A DNA stretch of 64,000 nt from contig NZVD01000060.1 of the NCBI GenBank assembly GCA_002701385.1, positions 237,046-301,045 of the forward strand. The letters are read 5' to 3'. A model generated the notes under the pieces. That model was given only the letters and a program-made list of their open reading frames with translations, was not told where the DNA came from and made no database searches. The DNA is from Rhodopirellula sp. (GTDB lineage: Bacteria; Planctomycetota; Planctomycetia; Pirellulales; Pirellulaceae). Made by a program: the position numbers and the translations under genes. Of this stretch, positions 9,942 to 18,385 are shown piece after piece (the first letter of the stretch is position 1; each line of letters starts with the position of its first letter).

Positions 9942-11786
9942 ATGAACGACGTAATCAAAATCGAAAATCTCAAGACCTATTTCAACACCAAGGATGGTGT
10001 TGTAAAGGCCGTGGACGATTTGTCTTTGTCGATCAAGCCAGGGCACACTTTGGGAGTGGTTGGAGAATCCGGTTCGGGGAAATCTGTCACTTCGCTCACC
10101 ATTATGAATCTGTTAGCCGCCAGCGCTGAGATTTATGACGGTTCGATTTCGTTCCTCGGCAAGGATCTAATCAATATCTCTGCCAAAGACGTGCGGGAGC
10201 TTCGCGGTAGCGATGTCAGCATGATCTTCCAGGAACCGATGTCCTCGCTCAATCCGGTACACCGTGTTGGCGATCAGGTTGCTGAATCCATTCTTCAGCA
10301 TGAGGACGTTTCCAAGGCAGAGGCAATGGAGCGGGTCGTCAACCTGTTTGACGAGGTCGGCATTCCGGATCCGGAACAACGAACACGATATTACCCTCAC
10401 CAGATGTCCGGTGGCCAAAAGCAACGAGTCATGATCGCCATGGCATTGGCCTGTAATCCGAAGTTGCTGATTGCTGACGAACCAACCACCGCACTGGATG
10501 TGACCATTCAAAAACAAATTCTCGATTTGATTCGGGAACTGCGTGACCAACGTCAGATGGCGGTTTTATTCATCACACATGACTTAGGCGTAATCGCTGA
10601 AATTGCTGACGAAGTGCTTGTGATGTACCGAGGCAAAGTCGTTGAACAAGGCGATGTTCTCGATATCTATGAAAATCCTCAGCATCCATACACAAAAGGG
10701 CTGTTAAACTGCCGACCTCGCCTGGACACAACCTTCAAACGCCTGCCAACCGTTTCAGACTTTATGGATTCGGTCATCCATGAAGATGGGTCTGCATCCA
10801 TCACAGAAAAAGAGGTTGGTCCGGACCGGATCGACTACTTTGAAAATCATGGACGCGGTCGGTTACTTAGTAAACCATCAGAACTTTACGGTTATGGCTT
10901 TGACGAAGATCCATCCACTTACGGTCGTGAAGCAACCTGTATTGATGAAAACGCAAAGCCTTTACTGTCGGTGAATAACCTGAAGGTACACTTCCCGATT
11001 CGAAGAGGCCTGCTGCAGCGTACCGTCGGGTTTGTGAAAGCTGTGGATGGAGTCTCATTTAATGTCTATAAAGGCCAAACTCTGGGCCTCGTCGGAGAAT
11101 CCGGCTGTGGTAAGACAACGACTGGGCGCGCGATCCTGCAATTGATCAAACCAACAATGGGTATCGTGAAATTCGATGGTGTGGATGTCAACTCACGGTC
11201 AATTCATGAACTCCGAAAGAAGATGCAGATCATCTTTCAGGATCCCTTCGGCTCCATGAACCCACGGATGACGATTGAATCGATGATTACCGAGCCGATG
11301 ATGATTCAGGGCTTCGGACAGTCCAAGCAGGATCGAGTCGATCGGGCAGCGTCATTGCTGGAAGAAGTCGGCATGTTGCCTGAACATTTGAAGAGATATC
11401 CACATGAGTTCTCGGGCGGACAACGTCAACGAATCTGTATTGCCCGAGCACTGGCAGTGGAACCAGAATTTATTATCTGTGATGAATCCGTTTCAGCACT
11501 CGACGTTTCAGTCCAGGCTCAAGTACTCAACCTGCTTAACGACCTGCAAGAGAGTCGTGGGTTGACGTACATCTTCATCAGTCATGACCTGTCAGTGGTC
11601 AAGTTCATGGCCGATATGATGGCAGTGATGAAAGAAGGACACATTGTCGAATATGGTCCATCAGAGGCGATCTATCGAAACCCAAAAGAGGAATATACTC
11701 GCTCGCTCATTGAAGCAACACCTTGTGATGATCTCGAGAATATCCGTCGTCTAGTCGAACATCGCAAGCAGCTTCGAAGCACTTAA
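9942..11786 (+). CDS. Fused dual ATPase of the peptide importer (YejF/GsiA type)
   Basis: A single 614-residue polypeptide carrying both nucleotide-binding domains. The first has Walker A GESGSGKS near residue 43 and signature MSGGQKQR. The second has Walker [10 protein letters not shown] near residue 382 and signature FSGGQRQR. The roughly 75-residue linker (about 270-345) is longer than in E. coli YejF. Each half ends with the oligopeptide-transporter C-terminal region ([24 protein letters not shown]). It starts two bases after the YejE-like stop. Its stop overlaps the end of the opposite-strand gene by a few bases. The order binding protein, B, E, F matches yejABEF. Confidence 0.93.
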   Translation: MNDVIKIENLKTYFNTKDGVVKAVDDLSLSIKPGHTLGVVGESGSGKSVTSLTIMNLLAASAEIYDGSISFLGKDLINISAKDVRELRGSDVSMIFQEPMSSLNPVHRVGDQVAESILQHEDVSKAEAMERVVNLFDEVGIPDPEQRTRYYPHQMSGGQKQRVMIAMALACNPKLLIADEPTTALDVTIQKQILDLIRELRDQRQMAVLFITHDLGVIAEIADEVLVMYRGKVVEQGDVLDIYENPQHPYTKGLLNCRPRLDTTFKRLPTVSDFMDSVIHEDGSASITEKEVGPDRIDYFENHGRGRLLSKPSELYGYGFDEDPSTYGREATCIDENAKPLLSVNNLKVHFPIRRGLLQRTVGFVKAVDGVSFNVYKGQTLGLVGESGCGKTTTGRAILQLIKPTMGIVKFDGVDVNSRSIHELRKKMQIIFQDPFGSMNPRMTIESMITEPMMIQGFGQSKQDRVDRAASLLEEVGMLPEHLKRYPHEFSGGQRQRICIARALAVEPEFIICDESVSALDVSVQAQVLNLLNDLQESRGLTYIFISHDLSVVKFMADMMAVMKEGHIVEYGPSEAIYRNPKEEYTRSLIEATPCDDLENIRRLVEHRKQLRST

Positions 11787-12589
11787 TTCCAGTGATACTG
11801 GTCGCCCCGTTCGACTTGCTGCCATTGATGCAGCAGCCTTTCAGCTAACGTAATATCCTGCTTCACCCGTGGTTGCCAGTAACCCTGCCAGCGATCGGGG
11901 ATCTGAATCAGATGACGCTCCACACTCGAGAGAATGGAAGTCACATATCGACTGTTCAAATCATAGAGTGACTCATAGTCTGACATATTCGGCTGCTGAC
12001 TCTTATGGTACGCCTGTTTCAGAGATAGGTTGGTAAATTTACGTGCGGCCAGAGCCTGCCCTGTCTCCATTTGCACCTGCAGGTCTTCGATGTGATTGTC
12101 GATTCGATCACGGCGATAACCAAAGGCCTGCGAGCCAACTAAGTTCCCCATATATGCAAGTAAGAGATCGGTCCAACGTTCACACTGACGATTGTACTCA
12201 CGTAGCAAAAACTGGTTTCTAGCACCTGGCGTTTCAGCAACCATTCTTTCCTTCAAAGCATGATGGTCAGCCTGCATCGCGATATAGAGATTCCTATTGG
12301 GCTCCGCTTCCATACCAATCGTCATATCCGGAGTCGATAAGTACCAACTGTTGACCATGGTGGACCAGACTCTGGTCAGAATCTCGGACATCATGACACT
12401 CTTGGTTATATGAACCTGCTGGTCAGCATCAGATTCCAAAAACTGTCGCAAGTACCAATTATGCCGTCGACGCTGTGCCAGATGGTACTGCCGGGCATGG
12501 ACAGAATGCAACGATTGCAAGCAACCCAATAATTGGTCGCCGGAAAAGGCAATCCAGCCAGCGAGTCGTACTTGTTCGTAACAAAACAC
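11783..12589 (-). CDS. Conserved-looking hypothetical protein, function unknown
   Basis: I do not recognise this protein. It is rich in Gln, Arg, Tyr and Trp, mostly helical in appearance, with no signal peptide or membrane segment (for example NWYLRQFLESDADQQ, GYRRDRIDNHIEDLQ). The frame is open up to 12736, but its first part reads through the terminator at 12682-12723. A start inside the frame is therefore likely; I chose the GTG at 12589, giving 268 residues, and this choice is uncertain. It follows the anti-sigma gene on the same strand but is separated from it by that terminator, so it is probably transcribed separately. Its 3' end overlaps the dual-ATPase gene by about four bases. Confidence 0.6.
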   Translation of the reverse strand: MFCYEQVRLAGWIAFSGDQLLGCLQSLHSVHARQYHLAQRRRHNWYLRQFLESDADQQVHITKSVMMSEILTRVWSTMVNSWYLSTPDMTIGMEAEPNRNLYIAMQADHHALKERMVAETPGARNQFLLREYNRQCERWTDLLLAYMGNLVGSQAFGYRRDRIDNHIEDLQVQMETGQALAARKFTNLSLKQAYHKSQQPNMSDYESLYDLNSRYVTSILSSVERHLIQIPDRWQGYWQPRVKQDITLAERLLHQWQQVERGDQYHWN

Positions 12590-12681
12590 GGAAAAAGAAA
12601 CGTCCGTTATTAAATAAGGGGCACTTTGGAGGTAAGGAATTATTCGCGCGCAATTACCTATCTGACGGAAAATTCTCAAAG

Positions 12682-12723
12682 AAAAAATCCCCTCAACGCT
12701 GTGATTAATGCGTTGAAGGGATT
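12682..12723 (-). terminator. Factor-independent terminator after the anti-sigma gene
   Basis: Inverted repeat AATCCCCTCAACGC (12686-12699) and GCGTTGAAGGGATT (12710-12723), with one offset pair. On the minus strand it is followed by a run of six T. It lies about 30 bases past the stop of the gene at 12754-13737 and in the correct orientation to end the sigma/anti-sigma transcript. Confidence 0.85.
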
Positions 12724-12753
12724 CTTGATGATCCAACTATGTTTTGGGAAAGC

Positions 12754-13737
12754 TTAGTTGGAAAGCAGTTTAACACCGCTTTCCATGATAACCGCATCAT
12801 TACTGTGCAATCCTGGTTCAACCCGTCCACGATCACTGACGAAGTAGAGATCGCCAAGCGTGCGTTCTTTCGTTTCTCGTAAAAAGACCACGTGGCCATC
12901 CTCGAACAACACATTTTGGCCAATCCCGTCATGATTAAGGCTTCGGCGTCCAACACTCTCACCCGCGGGCCGATCTGCCACTAAGGCGAAATGCGGGCGA
13001 CCCTGGTTTTGGACAGGACGAAGCTGTCCGCTTTCCTGATATCCAACGTTATATCCATAAGTGCCACCCATATGTGAGAGTTGATCTAACGAATCCGAAG
13101 TGGCGTCGACAACATCGACAACCGTCTGTACAGCAGGGATTCCCTGATCCCGCCAAGCCAACGATTCTGTCGCCGTCGGGCAGAAGAAGTGTTCTTCCTC
13201 CACAAAACTTTGATCTCGTAGTACCGGAGCCTGGAGGCCCGAGACTGAGACCGTGGATACAGGGGTTGTTGGGAACACGCCGTTATTCGTCTCTGAATAA
13301 CGATTCATCCCCTTATAAAGATGTATCAGATTATTTTGACAAGCTAACTTACCAGCAACAAACCGACTGTTGTATAAGGCCGGAGAAACCAACATTGCCA
13401 TACAAAGTACGACTACGCTCAGCACCAAAAAGTCTGTCATTCGCCAACGGGCCGCACGGCCTGCTATACGCTCTGCTGAGGAGAGTGTAGACAGAGGCTG
13501 CAGACTGACGGGCTGCACTTTGTGTACGTCCACCTGTTCGAATACATAATCCAATGTCGAATTCGTAAGGCCAGCCGGCGGTTCACAATAGCGATAGGAT
13601 TCGAGTGGACCCAATGCACTTTGGATCAACGCGACTTGCTCTTGTAATTCCGCACTGTTTTCAAGTGCTTCTATTACTTGTGCGTACTCGTCATCATCGA
13701 GCGCATCCATAACAAAGCCAACTAAATCATATTCCAT
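12754..13737 (-). CDS. Membrane anti-sigma-like protein with DUF1559/pilin-like exported domain
   Basis: Lies 13 bases after an ECF sigma gene and is probably its regulator. The acidic N-terminus (LVGFVMDALDDDEYAQVIEALE) resembles anti-sigma cytoplasmic domains. A single membrane segment lies at about residues 103-125. The exported part resembles the planctomycete DUF1559 / H-X9-DG pilin-like proteins: CQNNLIHLYKGMNRYSETN corresponds to their CxxNLxQLGLAxxxY region, and NHDGIGQNVLFEDGHV matches the H...NVLFxDGxV motif. The arrangement suggests an extracytoplasmic sensor fused to an anti-sigma tail; this is inference. No zinc-binding HxxxCxxC motif is seen. Confidence 0.75.
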   Translation of the reverse strand: MEYDLVGFVMDALDDDEYAQVIEALENSAELQEQVALIQSALGPLESYRYCEPPAGLTNSTLDYVFEQVDVHKVQPVSLQPLSTLSSAERIAGRAARWRMTDFLVLSVVVLCMAMLVSPALYNSRFVAGKLACQNNLIHLYKGMNRYSETNNGVFPTTPVSTVSVSGLQAPVLRDQSFVEEEHFFCPTATESLAWRDQGIPAVQTVVDVVDATSDSLDQLSHMGGTYGYNVGYQESGQLRPVQNQGRPHFALVADRPAGESVGRRSLNHDGIGQNVLFEDGHVVFLRETKERTLGDLYFVSDRGRVEPGLHSNDAVIMESGVKLLSN

Positions 13738-13750
13738 TGTTTATTCTTAC

Positions 13751-14386
13751 CTACGTTTCGTTTTCTTCCTGATGAGTGCGTTGCCACACTTCATGGATTT
13801 TCATGACTGCTGCATGTAATCGACTCTTGACTGTCCCTACCGGGATATCCAACACTTCTGCAGCTTCACGATATTTCATGCCCTGATAATAGATTAGATT
13901 AATAACACTACGCATTTGTTCAGACAATTCGCTAATGGCCTGTTGAACCCACTGTCCTCGCTCCAATTGAGCAACATGATCAAGCGGATCACCTTCACTG
14001 CCTTCGAGTAAATTCACCAGAGCACCGATATCAACAGAATCATCCGACTTGGCCGTCCGATCTAAACTTGCCATCCTATGGCGTTTGTTTCGCCGCTGAG
14101 CATCAATTGCCTGGTTTGTGGCAATCGTATAAAGCCAGGGGCGGAAACGCCGACCTTCATCAAACTGTTCACATTTCAAATGAATTTGTAAGAAGGTGGC
14201 TTGAAACACATCTTCAGCCATTTCTGCATTGCCGACATAGCGACGCAAATAGCCGTATAGCTCACGCTCATAACGACGCACTAAATGCGCAAACAGTTCC
14301 CGATCTCCCTTTCTTTTATAGATCGCGAGTATCTGCTCGTCAGAGTAATCGTTACCCGTCATGGGCGTCACCGGTGTTTCATGCAT
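13751..14386 (-). CDS. ECF-type RNA polymerase sigma factor
   Basis: A sigma-70-family group IV factor. Region 2 reads LYGYLRRYVGNAEMAEDVFQ, with the -10-recognising FRPWLYTIATNQAID. Region 4 reads LSEQMRSVINLIYYQGMKY and continues as a helix-turn-helix with DIPVGTVKSRLHAAV. The frame is open from 14470; I chose the ATG at 14386 (211 residues) because upstream residues look non-coding, and another ATG at 14362 is possible. The anti-sigma gene follows after 13 bases. A possible self-recognised ECF promoter lies at 14459-14485. Confidence 0.88.
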   Translation of the reverse strand: MHETPVTPMTGNDYSDEQILAIYKRKGDRELFAHLVRRYERELYGYLRRYVGNAEMAEDVFQATFLQIHLKCEQFDEGRRFRPWLYTIATNQAIDAQRRNKRHRMASLDRTAKSDDSVDIGALVNLLEGSEGDPLDHVAQLERGQWVQQAISELSEQMRSVINLIYYQGMKYREAAEVLDIPVGTVKSRLHAAVMKIHEVWQRTHQEENET

Positions 14387-14458
14387 AAGTATGTATAGAT
14401 ATACGCATGATAACCACATTGGTTCAAAATCAATCGAAAAAAGCACTCGAGGTGTTGC

Positions 14459-14485
14459 TACGGCGCTCAATCTCGACGCAATTCC
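14459..14485 (-). promoter_or_regulatory. Possible ECF-type promoter of the sigma/anti-sigma pair
   Basis: On the minus strand GGAATT (14480-14485) is followed after 17 bases by CGTA (14459-14462). This resembles ECF promoters of the GGAAC...CGT type. It sits about 75 bases upstream of the sigma start. The match is partial, so the call is tentative. Confidence 0.3.
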
Positions 14486-14567
14486 ACTGATTTTACAGAG
14501 TGCATAGAGAGCCGCCTATGCGAGGTCTCATGGAGGAATTAACGAGAATTCGTTGGCACAAGCGAAT

Positions 14568-15059
14568 CTAATTCGGCATTCGTTGGTAAGACTCGAAGGT
14601 GAAATCATGGTCATTTTTTTCATCGGCGCCATGACGTTCGGCACTCACTAACTCCCATTGATCCCAATCAACCGCCGGAAAACTCGTGTCGCCATCAACT
14701 TCCGTATGTACTCGCGTCACATGCAAGCGATCGGCTAAAGGCAAAGCGATTTCATAAATCTGACCACCGCCAATAATAAAGAGCTCGCTATCATCTGTCG
14801 CTGCAGCCTGAGCCGCTTCCAGGGAATTTACGATGACAGCGCCATCTACCTGATAGTCCGGCTGCCGAGTGACGATCACGGTCGTTCGACCAGGCAGCAA
14901 TCGCCCAATAGACTCAAAAGTTTTACGTCCCATCACAATGTGATGTCCCATCGTCAGCGCCTTGAAACGCTTGAGATCGGCAGAGATATGCCAAGGCAAA
15001 TCCATGTCACGACCAATGACTCCATTTTCAGCCATTGCCACAATGATGGAAACTGTCAT
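14568..15059 (-). CDS. folA: Dihydrofolate reductase
   Basis: NADPH-dependent reduction of dihydrofolate to tetrahydrofolate, 163 residues, the usual length for bacterial DHFR. Hallmarks: IIVAMAENGVIGRDMDLPWH at the N-terminus, with the Trp of the Met20 loop; the catalytic acidic position in ISADLKRFKALTMGHH; GRKTFESIGRLLPGR for cofactor binding; and FIIGGGQIYEIAL. The gene starts two bases after thyA, so the pair regenerates the folate oxidised by thymidylate synthase. Assignment is secure. Confidence 0.97.
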   Translation of the reverse strand: MTVSIIVAMAENGVIGRDMDLPWHISADLKRFKALTMGHHIVMGRKTFESIGRLLPGRTTVIVTRQPDYQVDGAVIVNSLEAAQAAATDDSELFIIGGGQIYEIALPLADRLHVTRVHTEVDGDTSFPAVDWDQWELVSAERHGADEKNDHDFTFESYQRMPN

Positions 15060-15061
15060 CG

Positions 15062-15856
15062 CTATACTGCCACCGGTGCCTTGATGTGAGGATGGGGGTC
15101 GTAATCGACTAACTCAAAATCCTCAAATTTGAAATCGAATAAACACTTTACCTCTGGATTGATAATCATCCGTGGCGGACTCTTTGGTTCGCGGGAAAGC
15201 TGTAATTCTGTTTGCTCAAGATGGTTGCTGTATAGATGAGCATCGCCAAGCGTATGGACAAATTCGCCCGGCTGCAATCCGCACACCTGAGCCATCATCA
15301 TGCACAACAGCGAGTAGGATGCGATGTTGAATGGAACTCCCAGAAATACGTCAGCACTGCGTTGATAAAGCTGGCACGATAGCTTGCCGTCGGCAACGTA
15401 AAACTGAAACAACAAGTGGCACGGTGGCAACGCCATGCGATCAATATCACCAACATTCCAGGCGCTAACGATCAGACGCCGTGAATCCGGGTTAGTCTTA
15501 ATTTGTTCAATGACCTGAGTGACCTGGTCAATCACGCGTCCATCAGCAGCTTCCCATTTTCTCCACTGATGGCCGTATACCGGACCGAGATTTCCCTGCT
15601 CGTCCGCCCATTCATCCCAAATGGTGACTTTGTTCTCGTGGAGATATTTGACGTTGGTGTCGCCGGTAAGAAACCATAAGAGTTCGTGAATGATCGACCG
15701 GAGGTGAAGCTTCTTCGTGGTGACCATTGGAAACGACTCGGACAAATCAAAACGCATTTGGTGTCCAAAGACGCTTTTCGTACCGGTTCCTGTGCGGTCA
15801 GTCTTTTCCGCGCCTTCATCCAGAATGCGTCGCATTAAATCTAGATATTGCTGCAT
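15062..15856 (-). CDS. thyA: Thymidylate synthase
   Basis: Classical folate-dependent ThyA converting dUMP to dTMP, 264 residues as in E. coli. The catalytic cysteine lies in [13 protein letters not shown]. The dUMP-binding region is [20 protein letters not shown], and the N-terminus has [18 protein letters not shown]. It lies directly upstream of folA on the same strand with a two-base gap, a common thyA-folA operon order. No flavin-dependent ThyX is seen in the window. Confidence 0.98.
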   Translation of the reverse strand: MQQYLDLMRRILDEGAEKTDRTGTGTKSVFGHQMRFDLSESFPMVTTKKLHLRSIIHELLWFLTGDTNVKYLHENKVTIWDEWADEQGNLGPVYGHQWRKWEAADGRVIDQVTQVIEQIKTNPDSRRLIVSAWNVGDIDRMALPPCHLLFQFYVADGKLSCQLYQRSADVFLGVPFNIASYSLLCMMMAQVCGLQPGEFVHTLGDAHLYSNHLEQTELQLSREPKSPPRMIINPEVKCLFDFKFEDFELVDYDPHPHIKAPVAV

Positions 15857-15997
15857 CGTCGGTAATCCATCCTCTGAGCGGGCAAGTCATTAGGAGCCGT
15901 CACTGGGTTCCTGCCAATTCATGACGTGTAGTGTACCATGATTGGCCAAATTGTTTAGGTATCTCCAAGCCAACGATTCCTTTCTATTCTTTTCGGC

Positions 15998-16660
15998 TTA
16001 GGGCTTGATGGCAATCCAAGTCCAATGACGATCGCTAGTCGCCTGGACGGTCTCCGCTTCGAATCCCAGACTCGAAACCATTGCACGGACCTCCGACAGA
16101 CTTAGGGCCGCTCGCAAGGAATCATCAAACATCTGCCGCTGATGCTCATTTTCGTCCCCGGCATAGGTTGATACCAAATGTGCCACTTCTTCTCCCGACT
16201 CCGGCCGCAATAAATCACGAAAGAATAACAGACCCCCGGGACGTGTCACTCTGATTGACTCGGCCAGCACAGCGAGCGGTTCTGGAATGTGATGAATGAT
16301 GCTGTTGGACATGACACAATCAAACATCTCCGATTCAAACAGCATGTCCTTTGCATCTATCTGCTGAAGAAAAATGCGTTGTGTGAAACCATCCACTTCG
16401 ATGTTAAACCGAGCAAGGTCGAGCATATGGACAGCCATATCAATTGCGATAATCCGACAATCCTCTGACTGACGACATAGCTCCACCGGAATTTGGGCCG
16501 TTCCGGTACCAACATCCAGGATGTCATTACCGATGTTCCCTACGGCCAATAGATCATCGACAAATAGCTTGTTGACCGCCTGATGATCCATGCTGTCATA
16601 ATCCCGAGCTTCCTCGTAGGTATCCATGACCTCCGGTTCCAGCACTCGCTCTAATGCCAT
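15998..16660 (-). CDS. SAM-dependent methyltransferase, class I
   Basis: A 220-residue UbiE-like methyltransferase. Motif I is ILDVGTGTAQIPVEL. It is followed by an acidic end of beta-2 (IIAIDMA), FDCVMSNSIIHHIPEP as the motif IV region, and TRPGGLLFFRDLLRP. The substrate cannot be told from sequence. It sits 13 bases after epmB on the same strand and is probably cotranscribed with it, but whether it contributes to EF-P modification is unknown and I do not claim it. Confidence 0.85.
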   Translation of the reverse strand: MALERVLEPEVMDTYEEARDYDSMDHQAVNKLFVDDLLAVGNIGNDILDVGTGTAQIPVELCRQSEDCRIIAIDMAVHMLDLARFNIEVDGFTQRIFLQQIDAKDMLFESEMFDCVMSNSIIHHIPEPLAVLAESIRVTRPGGLLFFRDLLRPESGEEVAHLVSTYAGDENEHQRQMFDDSLRAALSLSEVRAMVSSLGFEAETVQATSDRHWTWIAIKP

Positions 16661-16673
16661 CTTTAAGAATTCC

Positions 16674-17696
16674 TTATGCTAGGACTGTCTTGGATTGTTC
16701 GCCGGCAATTTCCTGCACATACCGCGGAACAGCATAGCCAGGGAGCCGCTTTCTAATTTGAGCTATCAACGCTCGCCCCTCTTCTACCGGGACATGGAAG
16801 TGGGACGCTCCAGCCACTGAATCCAATTGATGGAGATAGTACGGCAAGATTTGTACATCCATCAACCGTTTACACAACTCGAACAGAGTATCTTCATCGT
16901 CGTTGACCCCTTTGAGTAAAACGGCTTGATTGAGTACTGGAATGCCGACATTTTGCAAACGGGATAAACTTGCAAACACTTCGCCATCCAATTCATTGGC
17001 ATGGTTGGCGTGAATTACGAACCAAACTTTAAGCCGACTGGATTTTAATAGGTCGACCAATGAGTCCGTGATTCTGGACGGGATTACTACGGGTGTGCGA
17101 GTGTGAATACGTACATGTTTCAAGTGAGGAATGTCGGCTAATGCAATCAGCAATTGAGCAAGCCTTTGGTCCGGAAGAACCAGTGGGTCGCCGCCACTTA
17201 ACAGAACCTCTTCGATTTGTTCGTCCGCCCGAATGGCATCTAACGACGGTTGCCACTGTTCCAGGCCTGACGGACTCTCCGAGTAGGGGAAGTGGCGTCT
17301 AAAACAGTATCGACAATGAACGGCACAGCCACCGGTCGTGATCATCAACGCGCGGGACGAATATTTCCTGAGAATTCCTGGGGCCAGTTGGGCCTGCTCT
17401 TCTCCGATTGGATCCGTCACAAACCCGTCAACATCATCTCTCTCGGACGCAGTGGCCAGTACCTGCTTTAGGAGCGGATCCGTCGGATTTCCTCGCTCTA
17501 TACGGCGAGCAAAAGCACGAGGTACGAGGACAGGAAAATCCACTTCTTCGGCACAGATAGCAGCTGGATCAATGTGCAGGAACTGACATAACTCAGCGGC
17601 CGACCGAATCGCCTCCTTCAGCTCCTGTTGCCATGAAACACGACCAGACGATGCCTGTTCGGTCGTCGGTTTGGTCTGTGATAAGTGGGATGTCAT
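16674..17696 (-). CDS. epmB: EF-P beta-lysylation protein EpmB (lysine 2,3-aminomutase-like)
   Basis: Radical-SAM, PLP-dependent enzyme of the KamA/EpmB family that makes (R)-beta-lysine for EF-P modification. The 4Fe-4S motif CxxxCxxC is GCAVHCRYCFRRHFPYSE, and the glycine-rich SAM region is VLLSGGDPLVLPD. The probable PLP lysine lies near the C-terminus in EIAGEQSKTVL, in the position where EpmB proteins have it. I chose the ATG at 17696 (340 residues); the frame also offers a GTG at 17711. Divergent from efp-epmA across about 95 bases, so the whole pathway is clustered. The short length (no C-terminal tetramerisation part of true aminomutases) supports EpmB. Confidence 0.93.
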   Translation of the reverse strand: MTSHLSQTKPTTEQASSGRVSWQQELKEAIRSAAELCQFLHIDPAAICAEEVDFPVLVPRAFARRIERGNPTDPLLKQVLATASERDDVDGFVTDPIGEEQAQLAPGILRKYSSRALMITTGGCAVHCRYCFRRHFPYSESPSGLEQWQPSLDAIRADEQIEEVLLSGGDPLVLPDQRLAQLLIALADIPHLKHVRIHTRTPVVIPSRITDSLVDLLKSSRLKVWFVIHANHANELDGEVFASLSRLQNVGIPVLNQAVLLKGVNDDEDTLFELCKRLMDVQILPYYLHQLDSVAGASHFHVPVEEGRALIAQIRKRLPGYAVPRYVQEIAGEQSKTVLA

Positions 17697-17791
17697 GGTT
17701 ATAGTAAACACTGATTAACGAAGTGATGAATCACTCGATTGTACCAATCAAAAAGTAAAACAACTGACAATCAACAAGGAAAAAATACGCC

Positions 17792-18364
17792 GTGGCAAGC
17801 TATAAAACAAACGATTTTCGCAAGGGACTACGAGTCGAGATCGATAATGAGCCATACCTGATGATCGAAATGAATTTTGTGAAGCCGGGTAAAGGTAATG
17901 CACTTTACAAATGCAAGCTGCGGAACCTAATCCGAGGTACTGTCTTGGATCGTACGTATAAAGGTGGTGATTCACTCGAAGCCGCTGATGTCGAAGAAAT
18001 TGATTGCCAGTTCCTCTATCGCCAGACGGATACATTCTATTTCATGAATAACTCCGACTATGATCAGTATGAGCTTTCTGAAGAACAAGTCGGTGATTTT
18101 TGGAAGTATCTGAAGGAAGGCATGAAGTGCCACGCGGTACTTTGGAACGGTAACCCGATTACCATCACGCCTCCAAATCATGTCGAACTTACCGTTGAAT
18201 TCTGTGAACCCGGCGCCAAAGGGGACACAGCTACTAATGTGACTAAGCCAGTCAAAGTAGAAACCGGTGCGGAAATCATCTGTCCGGCGTTTATTGAAAT
18301 GGGTAATGTCATCAAAGTGGATACTCGTACCGGCGACTATGTCGAACGAGTGAATACAAAATAA
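17792..18364 (+). CDS. efp: Translation elongation factor P
   Basis: EF-P relieves ribosome stalling at polyproline stretches. The 190-residue length and three-domain layout are standard. The tip of domain I reads FVKPGKGNA. Counting from the GTG start at 17792, the modified lysine is K34, exactly as in E. coli EF-P, so this is a substrate of the EpmA/EpmB pathway encoded on both sides. An AAGGAAAA tract precedes the start. The gene forms an operon with epmA 21 bases downstream. Confidence 0.97.
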   Translation: MASYKTNDFRKGLRVEIDNEPYLMIEMNFVKPGKGNALYKCKLRNLIRGTVLDRTYKGGDSLEAADVEEIDCQFLYRQTDTFYFMNNSDYDQYELSEEQVGDFWKYLKEGMKCHAVLWNGNPITITPPNHVELTVEFCEPGAKGDTATNVTKPVKVETGAEIICPAFIEMGNVIKVDTRTGDYVERVNTK

Positions 18365-18385
18365 CTCGTCTGTGAGGCCGAGCCT

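Noticed and set aside
14400-14430. TTGGTTCAAAATC resembling a tRNA T-arm
   Set aside because: No acceptor, D or anticodon stems fit around it. No tRNA was found in the window.
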